Assembly (NCBI GenBank): GCA_964446835.1
Contig: CAYUQT010000007.1
Span: 149,234-213,233, forward strand
DNA length: 64,000 nucleotides
Direction of reading: 5' to 3'
From: CAYUQT01 sp964446835
GTDB lineage: Bacteria > Planctomycetota > Phycisphaerae > UBA1845 > JAFGLZ01
Below are positions 8,171 to 16,723 of this stretch, one piece after another (the first letter of the stretch is position 1; the number at the start of each line of letters is the position of its first letter). Position numbers and translations under genes: made by a program. The notes below the pieces were generated by a model. It did no database searches and was not told the DNA's origin. It saw only the letters and a list, made by a program, of their open reading frames with translations.

Positions 8171-8683
8171 CTAGCCAGACGGAATCAATGAGGCATCCGC
8201 TTGATCAGATGCCATCCCCAACTCTTGGCAATACCTTGCCTTCGGCCCAGCCCTGCGCATGGTGCCTTTGCCAGGGAACACATGCCAGATCAGCATTCCG
8301 ATGCCGGCACCGAATCCATAGGCAACAACATCAAGGGGATCGGCGGTGGTCCGAAAGAGGTTCTGAAAACGCGGCGCGATCAGCTCAAAACACACGGACC
8401 AGAGGACCCAATGAAAGATGATTTCGAAAGCGGTGGGTACGCCATCGTGTGGCCGTACTCTCAACAGTCGGTGGACAAGAAGAACGGCCGGCAGGAACAA
8501 TGGGATACAAAGGACATCGTTGAAGTAGTCGTGGAAAAAACCTGTCCTGCCGAACTGCGAGGGCTTGATGAGCCACCTGTTGGTGGCATAGAGCACGGCC
8601 GCGGCGATGCACACCCAATCCAGGCAATACAGAAATCGGCCGTGCGCGAGCCATCCTCTTCCAGCCTGCGGGTCAGTGGCTAC
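8171..8683 (-). CDS. Hypothetical membrane protein (start unresolved)
   Basis: About 170 residues. Several hydrophobic segments are visible: FLYCLDWVCIAAAVLYA, DVLCIPLFLPAVLLVHRLL and FEIIFHWVLWSVCFELI, then DPLDVVAYGFGAGIGMLIW, whose DxxDxxAYxxG pattern recalls VanZ-like membrane domains. No ATG opens the frame. The 8683 boundary is where it becomes protein-like; a TTG at 8716 is the nearest usable in-frame start and would overlap the zinc-ribbon gene by 44 bp. The two genes overlap and share a strand, so coupling is likely. Alternatively a frameshift splits one gene, which I consider less likely. Confidence 0.6.
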   Translation of the reverse strand, partial: VATDPQAGRGWLAHGRFLYCLDWVCIAAAVLYATNRWLIKPSQFGRTGFFHDYFNDVLCIPLFLPAVLLVHRLLRVRPHDGVPTAFEIIFHWVLWSVCFELIAPRFQNLFRTTADPLDVVAYGFGAGIGMLIWHVFPGKGTMRRAGPKARYCQELGMASDQADASLIPSG

Positions 8684-8894
8684 TGTGAATCGGCGTCGTG
8701 TGAAGCATGATCGCAAGTGCGGCAAAGAGGCCGACGACAAGAAGCACAGCGAGCCGCAGGGCCATCGCTCTCGCCGGATGTCTTTGATCTTCAAGGAAAG
8801 TATTAGGGTCTCTGGGGTCAAACGGGTGGCCACACTCGGGGCACCTCCGCTCTGTAAGGTGCGACAAATCGTATTCACACTTCCGGCAATACAT
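8673..8894 (-). CDS. Small zinc-ribbon membrane protein
   Basis: The protein has 73 residues. MYCRKCEYDLSHLTERRCPECGHPFDPRDPNTF is a four-cysteine zinc ribbon (CxxC at 3-6, CxxC at 18-21) of a kind very common in planctomycete genomes. It is followed by one membrane helix (ALRLAVLLVVGLFAALAIML). The ribbon would face the cytoplasm. Its molecular role is not established. It precedes and overlaps the membrane protein gene at 8171. Confidence 0.75.
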   Translation of the reverse strand: MYCRKCEYDLSHLTERRCPECGHPFDPRDPNTFLEDQRHPARAMALRLAVLLVVGLFAALAIMLHTTPIHSSH

Positions 8895-9480
8895 GTGTCA
8901 GCCGATAGCCCTCAGCGTCTTATTCTAGTCGAGATCGCAATCTCGAACCAGATCGATGTCGAGCAGGTCGCACGCCGTTGTCGAGGAAATAGGGAGTCAA
9001 ATCTTGACACTTGACATCTCCACCTTATCGGGAGGTCCGGAAAATCTTGGGTCGGAGCTTCGTCAGTGAATTCCCTCGACGGCGAAGGGGGTACCAGGCA
9101 GCCGATGCGCTGCTGGAAGCAGACGATGATAGCCCTCTGGTTCCGAGGCAGCTGAAGATGGACGTTCGGCCCACTCGCGGGGGATGAAACGAGCCACCGT
9201 GCTTGTAGGAGCCATCTCCGACGCCGATGATCGGGGCTACAAGCCCCTTCTAGCCCCTTTTCGGAGTAGTTGGTCATCGGCCCTCGGCCGACCGCTAGAG
9301 AATGAGAAGTAGACGCGACGTCCCGTCGCGTCGAACGCGACAAGAGGTCGCGTCTGCTTTGGTTTCCCAAGCAGCTTGAAACCACCCGGCCCCGAGGGCG
9401 TACAATGACCGGCGGTCTGACGGCGCCGCCGGGACGGCCGCCGGTCAGATGGGGATTGGCCAAACCTCTGGAGGCGAACA
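8895..9480. other. 586-bp stretch without a supported gene
   Basis: Overlapping minus-strand frames (8912-9532, 9237-9635) have no family features and run into the prolyl oligopeptidase gene. Near 9311-9355 AGACGCGAC and GTCGCGTCT form an inverted repeat with a nested CGACG/CGTCG. A possible promoter is TTGAAA (9376-9381), 19 bp, TACAAT (9401-9406), about 75 bp before the gene at 9481. The spacing is long, so this is weak. Confidence 0.4.
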
Positions 9481-11571
9481 ATGATGAAGAGGCACCTCGC
9501 CGTTGCCCTGCTGCCTGCCCTGGCGCTGGCACCGCCGGCCGCGCTGCTAGCCGCCGACGCTGCCGACCCGTACCTGTGGCTCGAGGACATCCTGGGCGAC
9601 AAGTCGATCGAGTGGGTCAAGGGGCAGAACGCCAAGACAATCGAGGAGCTCGAGGCGGTCCGGGTCTACAAGCCGATCTACGAGCGGACGCTATCGATTC
9701 TCGACTCCCGGGACCGCATCCCGTACCCGAGCGTGCGCGGTGAGACGATCTACAACCACTGGCAGGACAAGGATCACCCGCGCGGTATCCTGCGCCGGAC
9801 ATCGCTCGCCTCATACAAGACCGCGACGCCGTCGTGGGAGCTCGTGCTCGACATCGACGCGATGGCCAAGGCCGACAACGTGCCCTGGGTCTACAAGGGA
9901 TTCGACTGCCTTGGCCCCGAGTACCGCCGTGGTATGGTCACGCTCTCGCGGGGCGGGTCCGACGCCGCCGAGCGGCGCGAGTTCGACACCGTCGCCAAGG
10001 CGTTCATTACGGAAGGCTTCTTCGTTCCCGAGGCGAAGAGCGGCGTGACGTGGAAGGACGAGAATACGCTGTGGGTCGCGACCCACTGGGACGAGGGCTC
10101 GCTGACGACCTCCGGTTACCCGCGCATTGTCAAGGAGTGGAGGCGCGGCGCCAAGCTCGCCGACGCCCGGACGATCTTCGAGACCGTCGCTTCCGACATG
10201 GGCGCGTGGCCATCCTCGATCGACACGCCCGAGGGCCGCTACACGATTGTCGAACGCCGCAAGACGTTCTTTGCCGGCGACACCTACCTCGGCGCGGGCG
10301 ACCGCCTGATCCGCCTCGACCTGCCGGGCGACGCCGACTTCAAGACGATCTTCCGCAAACACGTGTTGTTCTCGTTGCGCACCGACTGGAAGGTCGGCGG
10401 CACGACCTACCGGGCGGGCTCGCTGCTCGCCGGTGGCGTCGACGACCTGTTGCGCGGCGACAAGTCGTTCACCGTCCTGTTCGAGCCGTCGGCGCGGGTG
10501 GCGCTGGCCGGCGTCGCGACGACCCGCCATCGGATCGTCTACACGACCCTCGACAACGTGAAGAGCCGGATGTACCGCGTTGCCTTCACCGAAGGCAAGT
10601 GGACGCAGGACGAGGTCGCGCTGCCGGGCCTCGGCGCCGCCGGGATCGCGGCGACCAGCGACGACGCGGACCTGTTCTTCTACACCTACGAGGACCTCTT
10701 GACCCCCAACACCCTCGTCCTGGCGACCGGCGGCCACGCCGAGAAGGTCAAGTCACTACCGGCGTTCTTCGACGCCGGCGGCATCCGGGTCGCCCAGCAC
10801 GAGGCGACCTCGAAGGACGGCACCAAGATCCCGTACTTCCTCGTCACGCCCAAGGGGTTCAAGCCCGATGGCAAGGCGCCAGCGCTGCTCCACGGGTACG
10901 GCGGCTTCGAGAACTCCGTGACCCCCCACTACAACCCGACGGTGGGCGCGTCGTGGGTCGAGCGCGGCGGAGTCTACGCGATCGCCAACATCCGCGGCGG
11001 CGGCGAATTCGGGCCGGCCTGGCACCGGGCCGCGATGCGCGAAAACCACATGCACAACTTTGAGGACTTCAGCGCGGTCGCCTCAGACCTGATCGCGCGC
11101 AAGATCACCTCACCGCGCCACCTTGGCATCATCGGTGGCTCGCAGGGTGGCCTGCTGGTCGGCGGCACGTTTACCCTGTACCCCGAGCTGTTCAACGCCG
11201 TCGTCTGCCAGGTACCGCTGCTCGACATGCAGCGATACAACAAGCTGCTCGCCGGCGCCTCGTGGATGGAGGAGTACGGCAACCCCGACAAGCCCGAGGA
11301 CTGGGCGTATATCCAGACTTGGTCGCCCTACCACCTCGTCAAGAAGGGCGTGACGTACCCGAAGGTGTTCTTCTGGACCACGACCCGCGACGACCGCGTC
11401 CACCCCGGCCACGCCCGCAAGATGGTCGCCAAGATGGCCGACATGGGCCACCCGGTCTACTACTACGAGAACATCGAGGGCGGCCACGGGTCGGGCTCGA
11501 CCAACGCTCAACGCGCCCGGATCTACGCCCTGCAGTATGCCTACCTGTGGAAGATGCTCGGTGACTGGTGA
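9481..11571 (+). CDS. Secreted prolyl oligopeptidase (family S9A)
   Basis: The protein has 696 residues, the usual size of the family. A signal peptide (MMKRHLAVALLPALALAPPAALLA) comes first, then DPYLWLEDI (family N-terminal motif), the seven-bladed propeller, and an alpha/beta hydrolase domain from about residue 440. The catalytic triad is visible: Ser554 in GGSQGG, Asp in RDDRVHP (637-643) and His669 in EGGHG. It would cleave short peptides after proline in the periplasm. GGAGG at 9470-9474 sets the start. The third codon positions are almost all G or C, more so than in neighbouring genes, which may indicate acquisition from a high-GC donor. No operon partner; it converges on the next gene with a 39-bp gap. 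Confidence 0.93.
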   Translation: MMKRHLAVALLPALALAPPAALLAADAADPYLWLEDILGDKSIEWVKGQNAKTIEELEAVRVYKPIYERTLSILDSRDRIPYPSVRGETIYNHWQDKDHPRGILRRTSLASYKTATPSWELVLDIDAMAKADNVPWVYKGFDCLGPEYRRGMVTLSRGGSDAAERREFDTVAKAFITEGFFVPEAKSGVTWKDENTLWVATHWDEGSLTTSGYPRIVKEWRRGAKLADARTIFETVASDMGAWPSSIDTPEGRYTIVERRKTFFAGDTYLGAGDRLIRLDLPGDADFKTIFRKHVLFSLRTDWKVGGTTYRAGSLLAGGVDDLLRGDKSFTVLFEPSARVALAGVATTRHRIVYTTLDNVKSRMYRVAFTEGKWTQDEVALPGLGAAGIAATSDDADLFFYTYEDLLTPNTLVLATGGHAEKVKSLPAFFDAGGIRVAQHEATSKDGTKIPYFLVTPKGFKPDGKAPALLHGYGGFENSVTPHYNPTVGASWVERGGVYAIANIRGGGEFGPAWHRAAMRENHMHNFEDFSAVASDLIARKITSPRHLGIIGGSQGGLLVGGTFTLYPELFNAVVCQVPLLDMQRYNKLLAGASWMEEYGNPDKPEDWAYIQTWSPYHLVKKGVTYPKVFFWTTTRDDRVHPGHARKMVAKMADMGHPVYYYENIEGGHGSGSTNAQRARIYALQYAYLWKMLGDW

Positions 11572-11610
11572 CTTGACGCCGGAATCGGTTGACTGTCCCT
11601 GCTTCCGATC

Positions 11611-13218
11611 TCACTCATCCAGGGTCATCGACCAGGCTTTCACATTCTCGAATAGGCCCTGTCCGTTTTCCGCGATGAACCCCACCCGCTGCGGAATGCG
11701 GCCGATGCCTCCGGGTTGATGGGTCGTGTTGAAAGTCTGAACAAGCATGTCGTCCAGATAGAGCTCGAACATGTTCCTCCTGATCAGGAGGCGGAATGCG
11801 TGGTTGGTGTGGGGCAGGATTCCTGCGGGAGCAGCGCAGCCGGGACCGATCGTATCTTCCGGTTGGAAACCCATGCGGTCGGTGAGGGTCATCTTGCCGA
11901 TCTCTGTCCGGCCATAGCTGTGAAGCAGGATCGCGGTGCCTTCTCCGGGCTTCTCCTCCAGGTAGAATCCGACCGATGACGCGACCGTTCTGCGATCCCG
12001 GCAGGTCGCCTGAATCGTTCCTTCGAGGACGACGCCCTTACTGCAATCGAACGTGTTATTGAGAACGGCCACCGTGGTCGGTGCGTTTGTCCGGTCAATG
12101 GAACTCCGCTCGGGTTGTGCCTGCATATCGAAGCGGTTGGCGGCTGCGATACAGAGACAATCACGATTGGCTTCGCCTGGGTATACCTTCTTGCATGTGC
12201 TCAGATCAACGTTCACGGGCGTCCCTTTGAGGGCGTCATTGCCTTTCCAGTATCCCAGACGCAGATGCCCGCCAGAGTCGACGACAGCTCTCTTGAGGGG
12301 AGGCAGCCAGGTCTCGCCGGTTTCATAGGTATAGCCGCTATACATATAGCCGTTGATGAGCAGATCCTTATCCGTGCGGCAGAAACGGGCCCACAGGGCA
12401 ACCCACCGCGTCGAGTTACCGCACAGTCGATAGGCGGCTGCGTCGGCGCGGAAGGGACCTCCCGGTGCGTCTGAGATGAGCGTATAGACGCCGTATCCGG
12501 TGAAGCCCATGTAGTTGAACCAGCCCCCTACCAGGTAGTACCTGCCGTTGATCTCGTGGCAACCACCGATCTCGAGTCCGCCTTCGTCCGCCGGCGTAGG
12601 AGGACGCGGAAAGGTCCCCCAGTCGATCGTCGGTTGGGGCTTTCCAGACCAGCGAATGCCGTCCTCGGATTCGAGAAAACCGCCCGGACCCGTGGCGAAA
12701 CCGTAGTACCTGGTCTTGCCGTCCTTCACCACAGGCACAACGCTCATGCAGTCGAGCCGGCTGTCAGGATGATAGTAGCGAGAATCGGGAAACAGATCGG
12801 CCTTGTATCCCATGAACGTCCAGTGAAGGAGGTCCGTCGATTCCCAGAACCGTATGACATTCTGCACGCCGGGACGGCTGAAGCTGCCGTGGTTCATGAT
12901 GAACTTGTCACCGATCTTGTGAATGGCCATGGCCCAGATGTTGAAGGGCGCATCCTTGATGACCGCACCGACATGTTTCCAGTGAACGCCGTCGCTCGAT
13001 GTCGCCAGCCACACGTTCCGGCAATCTGCCTCTGCTCCGGTGGTGGTGTACATACTGAAGAGGTAGTACTGGTCCTTGTGCCAGAGAACGAAGCCGTCTT
13101 TCATTCGACCGACGGACGGCCGATACACAAGGGCTGCACAGTTGGCGCCCAAGAGACAGATCAGCATCATGACGGAAGAACACGTTCGGAAACCCGAGCG
13201 ATTGCCAAGCGATGACAT
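11611..13218 (-). CDS. Secreted GH32/GH43-like five-bladed propeller protein
   Basis: The protein has 535 residues. The start at 13218 is favoured by AAAGGAG nine bases upstream; an ATG seven codons earlier lacks this. A hydrophobic N-terminus with Cys (VMMLICLLGANCAALVY) may be a lipoprotein or signal peptide. The body carries repeated propeller phrases typical of GH43/GH32 relatives (DGFVLWHKDQYYLFSMY, SSDGVHWKHVG, ESTDLLHWTFMG, ESEDGIRWSG). The C-terminal 130 residues form a lectin-like beta domain (GVVLEGTIQA, FELYLDDMLVQTF, GFIAENGQGLFENV), as in GH32 enzymes. It probably trims or binds a plant or algal glycan. Catalytic acids cannot be assigned with confidence. Confidence 0.75.
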   Translation of the reverse strand: MSSLGNRSGFRTCSSVMMLICLLGANCAALVYRPSVGRMKDGFVLWHKDQYYLFSMYTTTGAEADCRNVWLATSSDGVHWKHVGAVIKDAPFNIWAMAIHKIGDKFIMNHGSFSRPGVQNVIRFWESTDLLHWTFMGYKADLFPDSRYYHPDSRLDCMSVVPVVKDGKTRYYGFATGPGGFLESEDGIRWSGKPQPTIDWGTFPRPPTPADEGGLEIGGCHEINGRYYLVGGWFNYMGFTGYGVYTLISDAPGGPFRADAAAYRLCGNSTRWVALWARFCRTDKDLLINGYMYSGYTYETGETWLPPLKRAVVDSGGHLRLGYWKGNDALKGTPVNVDLSTCKKVYPGEANRDCLCIAAANRFDMQAQPERSSIDRTNAPTTVAVLNNTFDCSKGVVLEGTIQATCRDRRTVASSVGFYLEEKPGEGTAILLHSYGRTEIGKMTLTDRMGFQPEDTIGPGCAAPAGILPHTNHAFRLLIRRNMFELYLDDMLVQTFNTTHQPGGIGRIPQRVGFIAENGQGLFENVKAWSMTLDE

Positions 13219-13478
13219 GCAGACGTACTCCTTTGACATTCGTGTATGATCTTGCCCGCGTCCAACTCCCACCTGACTTCCGCCCCGCACGGCCGGTTCC
13301 CGCCCGGAGGCCGTAGACAAACCGCCCCGGTCGTGACGCAGTGCGTGATCCAGACAAACAGCTTGAGAACAGTCGTTGAGCCCTGGGTCTTGGCCGCCGT
13401 GATTTCAAGCGGCTCGGCTTTCCGTGTCAACGGTGGCATGGTGGCTCCGAGCCACAGAAGGAGCGATGACAGGCTTCT

Positions 13479-13575
13479 GAACGGACAAGGGGAGGTTCCG
13501 CTTTGCCACGCGTGTCTGCCTCGATTTGCGCCCATCCACGGTCGCCAGTAATACGCTGTCCCAGACCGGTGACCG
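13479..13575. repeat. Dispersed intergenic repeat, second copy
   Basis: About 97 bp resembles 3542-3643 in the same relative orientation. It lies between the GH-like gene starting at 13218 and the gene ending at 13630, so in the 5' region of a minus-strand secreted-enzyme gene, as the other copy is. The rest of 13219-13478 has no gene that I can support. Confidence 0.55.
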
Positions 13576-13589
13576 ACCCTTTGGGTGAA

Positions 13590-13618
13590 GGGTCTGCCGT
13601 CTTAGCGGCGGCAGACCC
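13590..13618 (-). terminator. Terminator-like hairpin after the Tat-signal barrel gene
   Basis: GGGTCTGCCG at 13590-13599 pairs exactly with CGGCAGACCC at 13609-13618 around a 9-nt loop. It lies 12 bp beyond the stop of the minus-strand gene that ends at 13630. No strong U-tract follows, but its position suits transcript termination. Confidence 0.65.
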
Positions 13619-13629
13619 GGAAAGGCTGG

Positions 13630-15156
13630 CTAGACCGCCCGCTTGACAATACTCAGCGTCCGCTTGGGAAGCAGCCACTGTTTCGTTGGAGTGGCGGCGG
13701 AACCGTCCGTGGCCACATACGCGTCGGCCGTTTCGATCTGCTGGGGCGACTGGCCGTAGTTGGCCAAAACGAGGTACAGATCGCGATTGGCAAAGGCCGA
13801 AGCCACGCAACCCTGCGGCAGCGGCCTGGCAAACAGGTCGGAATCGCCGATCTCCAGATAGGCCCACGTGCCGTCTTCGATCATCGGCATGTACTGTTTC
13901 AGCCAGCGGGCATGTGCCGGCCGGGTCCCGGCCCTCGGCGGGAGATTGTCCCAACCGCCATAGATGTACGGGCCGTTGGGATGCGCCTGATAGTATTTCC
14001 AGGCCTGTTCATAGAATCCGTTTTCCTTCGCTCCGGGCAAGCGAGGAATGGGAATCACACCCCGTTCACCGGTGAGCGGCCGTCCGCCTTGGAGCAGGGG
14101 GAATTGCATGTAGGGAATCGAGTGCAGGAAGGGATCGTCGTCGCTTTCGATCCTGGCCAGTGAACCGTGGATGCAAGGAACCACGTAAGGCGGATGATTC
14201 TTGACGGCCTCTCGCAGGCCGTCGGCATTGTCCACTCCCTCGCCGACCCAGAGGTAGTCGTAGACCTTCAGTCCGCCCGTCATAGGCTGGTTGGAGAAAT
14301 CGGCGTGCAGCTTGTAGATGCCGCCGCGCCGCTTGACTTCCGAGTAGATCAAATACAATAGATCGGTCACCGCGCCGTCGTATTGAGGAGTCTCCTCGAA
14401 CGCGGCCACCTCGTCTTGGGCCGGTGTCTTTATCTTCTTGTCTGAGTTGGGCACATACCCCCAGTCGTTGTAGAGTCCATCCAGCTCATAGTCTTCCAGA
14501 ATACGCAGCATGCGCGGCAAGAAATAGGCTCGCCAGCCGGGGCTGGCCGGCGAACATCGCGTCAGGTTCCACCAACTACCCTCGCCGAAGTTATCGCCCG
14601 GTCGAGACCACTCCTTGCGGTTCTCCGGATCGGTCAAAGTGAAGTACCCGCTCGATGCGTAGGCAAGAATCCTGATTCCGCGCTCATGGACCATCGCCAC
14701 GAAACGGCGGAATCCCTGGGGATTGACCGAGGTCAGTTTATTGCCCCCAAAGAGGCCGTATCGGTCGTTCCATTCGTCCATCACGTGAATCAATTGGATT
14801 CCGTGAGCCTTCAGCCGGTCCAGTTCCTGCTCGTCGTATTCATTGGGTGCCCACGGTTCGCGGCTGGGATACTCGCCCATGTTATAGACGCATTGGGCGG
14901 GCAGATAGTTGGTCACGAGGTGCTTGCGCATGCAGTTGCGGATCTTCTGTGTGCAGATGCCGACATTCGCGAGCCGTCGCCGGTGGTCCTGGGCCGTATA
15001 GTTTCTCAGAATCGCCGAAGCGCCGGAATCGCCGCCGCCGCTTTTCGCCCCGGCCGCGGGCGAGTCGGCCGCTTGAGCAGTGCCAGCAGGCAGGGAAATG
15101 GCCGCGCCGGCCGCGGCCGCCTTGGCGCTCGTCTTGAAGAATTCTCGTCTGTCCAT
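13630..15156 (-). CDS. Tat-exported TIM-barrel glycoside-hydrolase-like protein
   Basis: The protein has 508 residues. MDRREFFKTSAKAAAAGAAISLPAG is a twin-arginine signal. An Ala/Gly-rich linker and then a barrel follow: GIQLIHVMDEWND, GFRRFVAMVHERGIRILAYAS, YELDGLYNDWGYVPN and YDYLWVGEGVDNADG. The Asp/Trp-rich strand ends are where acidic catalytic residues sit in alpha-galactosidase-like and DUF6259-like enzymes. The last 100 residues form a beta domain (LFARPLPQGCVASAF, DLYLVLANYGQSPQ). It likely acts on a glycan outside the cytoplasm; the bond cleaved is unknown. It is divergent from the ATPase gene at 15286. Confidence 0.7.
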   Translation of the reverse strand: MDRREFFKTSAKAAAAGAAISLPAGTAQAADSPAAGAKSGGGDSGASAILRNYTAQDHRRRLANVGICTQKIRNCMRKHLVTNYLPAQCVYNMGEYPSREPWAPNEYDEQELDRLKAHGIQLIHVMDEWNDRYGLFGGNKLTSVNPQGFRRFVAMVHERGIRILAYASSGYFTLTDPENRKEWSRPGDNFGEGSWWNLTRCSPASPGWRAYFLPRMLRILEDYELDGLYNDWGYVPNSDKKIKTPAQDEVAAFEETPQYDGAVTDLLYLIYSEVKRRGGIYKLHADFSNQPMTGGLKVYDYLWVGEGVDNADGLREAVKNHPPYVVPCIHGSLARIESDDDPFLHSIPYMQFPLLQGGRPLTGERGVIPIPRLPGAKENGFYEQAWKYYQAHPNGPYIYGGWDNLPPRAGTRPAHARWLKQYMPMIEDGTWAYLEIGDSDLFARPLPQGCVASAFANRDLYLVLANYGQSPQQIETADAYVATDGSAATPTKQWLLPKRTLSIVKRAV

Positions 15157-15222
15157 TGAATGCTCCTGATTGACGGATAGAAGACTATGATTGTACCTGT
15201 GTCAGCCAGATCGATCGAGAGG

Positions 15223-15251
15223 TTGACACACAGGAGGTAGGCGGCTAACTT
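15223..15251 (+). promoter_or_regulatory. Candidate promoter of the DUF4143 ATPase gene
   Basis: TTGACA at 15223-15228 is followed after 17 bp by TAACTT at 15246-15251, 35 bp before the ATG at 15286. TAATAC (15251-15256) is an alternative -10. The ribosome binding site GGAGAAAGGG lies at 15273-15282. Confidence 0.55.
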
Positions 15252-15285
15252 AATACTGTACTTTAGAATAGCCGGAGAAAGGGCC

Positions 15286-16509
15286 ATGTACTATCCTCGC
15301 GCCCTCCGGGGCCACTGGCTCCAGGCTTCCAAGCAGTTCCCCGTCCTGCTGCTCACGGGACCGCGGCAGGTCGGCAAGACCACCTTTCTGCGTCACGTCT
15401 GCGAGCGAGGCAGAACGTACGTCACACTGGATGATCCGATGCTTCGAACGCTGGCCCAGCAGGATCCTGCCCTGTTTCTCCAGCGGTTCGAACCGCCTGT
15501 CCTGATCGACGAGATTCAGTATGCCCCGCATGTACTCCCGCACGTGAAGATGGCGGCGGACGCTCTTCGCCGTCCCGGCATGTTCTGGCTTACGGGTTCG
15601 CAGCAATTCCAGATGATGAGAGGCATATCGGAGACATTGGCCGGTCGGGTGGCGATCCTCAACATGCTTGGATTCTCAGGCCGGGAGCGACGTCGGACGG
15701 GTCTGGACGTATCGCCCTTTCTGCCCACTGAACGGGCTCTCGTCGAGCGTGAGGCCTCCCACGTACACGGAACACTGAAGAGCATATTCAAGGATATCTG
15801 GCTGGGCGGATTTCCCGCCCTGATTGCAGGACCGGTGCGCGACCGGAATCTCTTCTTCAGCTCGTACCTCCAAACATACCTACAGCGGGACGTGAAGGAT
15901 CTCGCACAAGTGGGTAATGAGGCCGCTTTCTTGAGGTTCCTTAGAGCCTGTGCGGCCAGAACCGGCCAGATGCTGAACCTGTCGGACCTGGCAAGGGATT
16001 CGGACATCAGCGTTCCAACGGCCAAGGCCTGGCTGTCGATCCTTCAGGCGAATCTGCAGGTACACCTGCTCCCGCCGTATTACACGAACGTCACCAAGAG
16101 ATTGGTCAAGGCCCCCAAGTTGTACTTCCTGGACACGGGGCTCGCGGCCTATCTGACGGAATGGTCCTCGCCTCAGGCATTGGAGGCGGGAGCGATGTCG
16201 GGTGCCATCTTTGAAACCCATGTGTTCACGGAAATCGTCAAGAGCTGGTGGCATCACGGCCGATCGCCGCAGGTGTACTACTATCGCGACAAAGACGGGA
16301 AGGAGATCGACCTGCTCTTCCTTCAGGACCGCCGTTTCTATCCTGTAGAGATCAAGAAGTCCGCAACTCCCAGGGACGATTGGGGTCGGATGCATCATCC
16401 CTTGCACAGGCTCGGAGTGACCGTCGCGGAGGGAGGCGTTGTCTGCCTCTGTCAGGAAGCCGTTCCCCTCGGCGAGAAATCCCGCACAATTCCGGTCTTT
16501 CTCCTCTGA
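15286..16509 (+). CDS. AAA ATPase with DUF4143 domain
   Basis: The protein has 407 residues. The N-terminal P-loop is GPRQVGKTT (25-33) and the Walker B is PPVLIDEIQ, followed by the sensor-like WLTGSQQFQMM. The C-terminal half is DUF4143, with a winged-helix part (LNLSDLARDSDISVPTAKAW) and a PD-(D/E)XK-like end (EIDLLFLQDRRFYPVEIKKS). Members are widespread, of uncertain function and often horizontally transferred; some resemble archaeal-type STAND ATPases. It stands alone with its own promoter. Confidence 0.88.
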   Translation: MYYPRALRGHWLQASKQFPVLLLTGPRQVGKTTFLRHVCERGRTYVTLDDPMLRTLAQQDPALFLQRFEPPVLIDEIQYAPHVLPHVKMAADALRRPGMFWLTGSQQFQMMRGISETLAGRVAILNMLGFSGRERRRTGLDVSPFLPTERALVEREASHVHGTLKSIFKDIWLGGFPALIAGPVRDRNLFFSSYLQTYLQRDVKDLAQVGNEAAFLRFLRACAARTGQMLNLSDLARDSDISVPTAKAWLSILQANLQVHLLPPYYTNVTKRLVKAPKLYFLDTGLAAYLTEWSSPQALEAGAMSGAIFETHVFTEIVKSWWHHGRSPQVYYYRDKDGKEIDLLFLQDRRFYPVEIKKSATPRDDWGRMHHPLHRLGVTVAEGGVVCLCQEAVPLGEKSRTIPVFLL

Positions 16510-16723
16510 CGTCCAATGTCCCCCATCGAATGTGAAACGAGGCCCCAGCTTGTTGGTCTTCGATTCTCATACGGAAGGCCCGCCTCTCACGGGCAAACGC
16601 GGCCTTCAGAGCGAGCCGTATACTCCCCCAGCGTTCGCTCCCTCTGCTGCTGCCGAGGCCCCTGTCCGTAAGGGTGGTTCGCGCGATGCAAGCACCGATC
16701 ACCGCCCGCCTCCACGCGTCATC

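Noticed and set aside
8171..8894. One gene broken by a frameshift
   Set aside because: The zinc-ribbon protein is complete with its own membrane helix, as in many planctomycetes, so two overlapping genes are more likely.
9811..11063. Long frames on both strands inside the prolyl oligopeptidase gene
   Set aside because: The high GC of third positions opens shadow frames. The real gene has a full catalytic triad and signal peptide.
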